A DNA stretch of 34,899 bases from Deltaproteobacteria bacterium Ga0077550 (GTDB lineage: Bacteria; Myxococcota_A; Polyangia; Nannocystales; Nannocystaceae): assembly GCA_001464385.1 (NCBI GenBank), contig LNFB01000366.1:1-34899 (forward strand), in the 5' to 3' direction. Shown piece by piece: positions 32,870 to 34,899 of the stretch (position 1 is the first letter of the stretch; each line of letters begins with the position of its first letter). The position numbers were made by a program, and so were the translations under genes. The notes beneath the pieces were generated by a model, which saw only the letters and a list, made by a program, of their open reading frames with translations, was not told the DNA's origin and ran no database searches.

Positions 32870-33289
32870 CGCGGCGGTCGTCGGTCGCAGCGCACGGACG
32901 AGCAGGTACACCGACAGGCCCAGCGGGCCGAGCATCAACACGGCGAACAGGATCGGCCCGCTCAGCCACGGCGAGATCCCGCGCTGCCCGGCGTCCTGCC
33001 ACACCCAGCGGCCGACGAAGGCGTCGAAGGCGAGGAAGTGCGCCCACGCGATCGTGGCGCCGCGCTCGGTGCCGAGCAGCTCGGCGATCTGCGGCAGCTC
33101 GGGTCGGAGCACCACAGGGAGGATCGTCGCGACATCCGGGAGCACGAGCGCGACGTACACGAGCGCGATCGGGGCCAGGATCGCCGGGGACCGCAGCGCC
33201 GCCGCGGTCCACCGCGCGCGGGGCATGACGATCATGCCGAACCACAGCGGCATCACGAGCAGGGCCATCGCGGAGAACACCGTGTTCAC
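32861..33289 (-). CDS. ABA4-like integral membrane protein
   Basis: A 142-aa protein with four transmembrane helices (about 4-24, 37-55, 82-98, 103-133). AHFLAFDAFVGRWVWQDA is the hallmark segment of the ABA4-like family (DUF4281), named after a plant protein needed for neoxanthin synthesis; bacterial members are uncharacterised. The start is the GTG at 33289, which overlaps the stop of the upstream membrane gene as GTGA, so the two are translationally coupled. The 3' end overlaps the convergent kinase gene by 9 bases, with interlocked stop codons. The operon is probably controlled by the TetR gene upstream. No carotenoid genes are nearby. Confidence 0.8.
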   Translation of the reverse strand: MNTVFSAMALLVMPLWFGMIVMPRARWTAAALRSPAILAPIALVYVALVLPDVATILPVVLRPELPQIAELLGTERGATIAWAHFLAFDAFVGRWVWQDAGQRGISPWLSGPILFAVLMLGPLGLSVYLLVRALRPTTAASG

Positions 33290-34047
33290 GACATCACCCC
33301 CACGGCGGCGGCGAGGATCGTCAGGGCCAGCGTCGCCACGATCGCGCGACCGAGCCAGAGCACGCGCAGGGCGGGGCGATCGATGCGGCGCGGGAGCACG
33401 AACGACAGGAACGCCATGAGCTGGATCCCGTGCAGCGCGATCGCGTGGGCGGGCACCAATCCCCGCGCGGCGGCGATCAGATCCGCGTCTGCGAGGGCGC
33501 GCGCCGCCGACCCGAGCGGCGCGATCACGATCCCGATCGCGAGGCCGACGACGAGCAACCAGAGCCCGCCGCCGACCGCGACGCGCCGCTCGAGTTCCAG
33601 CGTCCGATCGCGGGTGACGGCGACCGCCCAGCGCACGATCGGGACGGAGGCCGTCAGGATGAGCCCGCCCATCGCCTGGAAGACGACCGCGTCGAACAGC
33701 GTGTCGGTATTGAAGTGCGAGGCGACGCCGCGCCAGCGCTGCACCGTGATGAGGGCGATCTCGAGGGTCATCGCGGTGACGTAGACGTCGACCCAGCGCC
33801 GCCGCGCGGGGTCGGCCCGGACCGCGCCGAGGGCCCAGGCCAGCGACGCGGTGGTCACCGCGCCCGAGAATCCGAAGACGATCGGCTTGCGCCACGACAC
33901 GTCGCCGGTCCAGGCGCCGCCGTCGACGAGGAAGACGAGCGCGTGGAGCCCGCCGCTGACGGCGTACGCGAGGGCGACCCAGAGCAGGGTCCGTCGATCG
34001 CGGTCGAGGTCGCGCAGGGCACGGGCGAAGGTGGCGAGGGTCGGCAT
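33286..34047 (-). CDS. Multi-pass membrane protein of unknown function
   Basis: A 253-aa protein with about seven hydrophobic helices. The segment WTGDVSWRKPIVFGFSGAVTTASLAWAL is a recognisable conserved block of an uncharacterised bacterial membrane family; the basic WRKP loop followed by a helix is its clearest mark. Other helices are near LLWVALAYAVSGGLHALVFLV, WLLVVGLAIGIVIAPLG and AIVATLALTILAAAVGVM. No enzyme motif or transporter signature is seen. The ATG at 34047 follows a TATACA -10 and a TetR operator. It is coupled to the ABA4-like gene by a GTGA overlap. Confidence 0.78.
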   Translation of the reverse strand: MPTLATFARALRDLDRDRRTLLWVALAYAVSGGLHALVFLVDGGAWTGDVSWRKPIVFGFSGAVTTASLAWALGAVRADPARRRWVDVYVTAMTLEIALITVQRWRGVASHFNTDTLFDAVVFQAMGGLILTASVPIVRWAVAVTRDRTLELERRVAVGGGLWLLVVGLAIGIVIAPLGSAARALADADLIAAARGLVPAHAIALHGIQLMAFLSFVLPRRIDRPALRVLWLGRAIVATLALTILAAAVGVMS

Positions 34048-34060
34048 GGGGGTGCGCCTT

Positions 34061-34077
34061 TGTATAACGATGTTATC
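34061..34077 (-). promoter_or_regulatory. TetR operator and -10 before the membrane operon
   Basis: TATAAC-GAT-GTTATC (34063-34077) is a 15-base palindrome with one mismatch, nearly identical to the site before tetR. It overlaps a TATACA -10 (34066-34061, minus strand) that lies 13 bases before the ATG at 34047. No good -35 is visible. Confidence 0.65.
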
Positions 34078-34117
34078 GTCGGGGCGTGGGACGGGGGGGC
34101 GGCGCGCGTGGGTCGAG

Positions 34118-34669
34118 TCACCCGCGCAGGCCGGCTTCGATGAAATCGAGGACGTGCTCGAACAGCGCGTCGACGTCGGCGGGCGGGCACCCGCCGGCGA
34201 GCTCGAGGGAGACGATGCCGTGCGTGGCGGCCCACACGCTCATCGCCGCGGGCTCGATGCTCCGCGCGGGGCGATCGAGCGCGGCCATGATCCGCGCGAT
34301 CGCGGAGGTGAGGGCCTCGAACGCGCGGGCGCCGGAGGGGGGCATCGTCGACGAGGGGCTCGCGCGGCCGAACATCAGCCGATAGGCCGCGGGATTGGCC
34401 CTGGCGAACCCGCGATAGGCGTGTCCGAGCGCGCGCAGGTGGGCCCACGGATCGCGGTGGGCCACCGCGCCGAGCGCGTGCTCGAGCACCGCGTCGATCA
34501 TCCCGTCCTTGTCGCCGAGGTGCGTGTACACGACCATCGTCGACGCGCCGACCTCCTGGGCGACGCGCCGCACCGACAGCGCGGCGGGGCCCTCGTCGGC
34601 GAGGATCTGCGCTGCGGCGTCGATCAGCGCGCGGCGCACGTCGACGGGGGCTCGGGCGGTCCGGGACAT
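34118..34669 (-). CDS. TetR/AcrR-family repressor with WHG-type C-domain
   Basis: A 183-aa repressor. The N-terminal helix-turn-helix is typical: RRALIDAAAQILADEGPAALSVRRVAQEVGASTMVVYTHLGDKDGM. The C-terminal ligand domain includes SVWAATHGIVSLEL, the tryptophan-His-Gly (WHG) signature of one TetR subgroup. The start is fixed by GGAG 5 bases before the ATG. It precedes, on the same strand, the membrane/ABA4-like operon; matching palindromes lie in both promoter regions, so it probably represses itself and the operon. The ligand is unknown; the hydrophobic pocket and membrane targets suggest a lipophilic compound. Confidence 0.92.
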   Translation of the reverse strand: MSRTARAPVDVRRALIDAAAQILADEGPAALSVRRVAQEVGASTMVVYTHLGDKDGMIDAVLEHALGAVAHRDPWAHLRALGHAYRGFARANPAAYRLMFGRASPSSTMPPSGARAFEALTSAIARIMAALDRPARSIEPAAMSVWAATHGIVSLELAGGCPPADVDALFEHVLDFIEAGLRG

Positions 34670-34681
34670 CGGTTCTCCACG

Positions 34682-34709
34682 GTTATAACACCGTTATACA
34701 TCCTGTCCA
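34682..34709 (-). promoter_or_regulatory. tetR promoter with overlapping operator
   Basis: On the minus strand there is TGGACA (34709-34704), a 16-base spacer and TATAAC (34687-34682), each matching consensus at 5 of 6. The perfect palindrome TATAACACCGTTATA (34684-34698) covers the -10 and half the spacer. This is the strongest sigma70-like promoter in the right half of the window and is clearly placed for autorepression. Confidence 0.75.
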
Positions 34710-34808
34710 GAACGGAGATCGTCGGTGTCCCGACGCGGTCCGCGCGGCGGCATTTCTAGCGGGCCCGACCCGGCGGCGCGACGCTGCGGTCGATCGCATG
34801 TTCTCGGG

Positions 34809-34899
34809 GTGCAGCGAGCGTTCGGTCGCGTCGTCCTCGGCCTTCTCATGGTGATCCCCGCCTGCGAGCAGCTCACGCCGCCACATACATACCAACAAA
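34809..34899 (+). CDS. Start of a lipoprotein gene (3' end beyond the window)
   Basis: The GTG at 34809 opens a frame running off the window end. The first 30 residues contain a lipoprotein signal: basic start, hydrophobic core VVLGLLMV and the lipobox IPAC with Cys19, then EQLTPPHTYQQ. CATGTT (34797-34802) ends 6 bases before the GTG, again suggesting a leaderless mRNA. Nothing can be said about the mature domain. The gap 34710-34796 holds no other gene I can support. Confidence 0.6.
   Translation, partial: MQRAFGRVVLGLLMVIPACEQLTPPHTYQQ

Noticed and set aside
34683..34898. A 71-residue minus-strand frame at the window end
   Set aside because: It covers the tetR promoter and runs opposite the lipoprotein start; no motif or start signal.

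Overview
The window is very GC-rich DNA with dense genes on both strands, short intergenic gaps and strong third-position G/C bias. The bias throws up long antisense open frames that are not genes. Several secreted proteins share one design: a lipobox cysteine, then a Ser/Thr/Gly/Asp-rich linker with 'SSTG'-like runs, then a globular domain. There is also a eukaryotic-type Ser/Thr kinase with a TPR tail, a membrane-anchored ECF sigma factor and a PAS-AraC regulator. Together these suggest a myxobacterium, most likely of the Nannocystaceae/Polyangia type (Myxococcota). This is inference from gene style, not from a marker gene. I see no rRNA, tRNA, CRISPR array, phage module or intact transposase.

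Layout. 1-2142: 3' part of an Hsp70-family gene. 2149-4415: small regulator/enzyme pairs (methyltransferase and divergent MerR, then ArsR and an AHSA1/SRPBCC protein). 4447-8481: an exported, apparently lipid-anchored catalase-peroxidase (KatG) divergent from a GAF-AAA+ sigma54 activator. 8487-10741: an ECF sigma factor with a C-terminal membrane segment, and upstream of it on the same strand a secreted, possibly beta-barrel protein. 10813-16484: a Cys-rich lipoprotein, a serine beta-lactamase-like lipoprotein, a PAS-AraC regulator and a convergent metzincin-like lipoprotein. 16485-18204: a rearranged region with a GST gene divergent from an HxlR regulator, plus an inverted, decayed second copy of their control region fused to a gene remnant. 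18330-19673: a kelch-like lipoprotein. 19747-26883: a giant (about 2380 aa) lipoprotein ending in a transglutaminase-like domain. 27015-29925: an ice-binding-like (DUF3494) lipoprotein, a Cys-rich GFA/DUF6151-like protein and two small envelope proteins. 29984-32869: a Ser/Thr kinase with an N-terminal zinc-finger-like segment and no ordinary start codon. 32861-34669: an ABA4-like membrane protein, a multi-pass membrane protein and their TetR regulator. 34809-end: the start of another lipoprotein.

Most of the window looks like envelope and signalling functions paired with local one-component regulators. The best regulatory signals are palindromes on promoters: ACCGATCGGT in the arsR promoter, TATAAC-N3-GTTATA before both tetR and the membrane operon, and ACCACTTG-N7-CAAGTGGT between gst and hxlR and again in its inverted copy. 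Several genes have a -10-like hexamer ending only 6-9 bases before the start codon, which suggests leaderless mRNAs are common in this genome.
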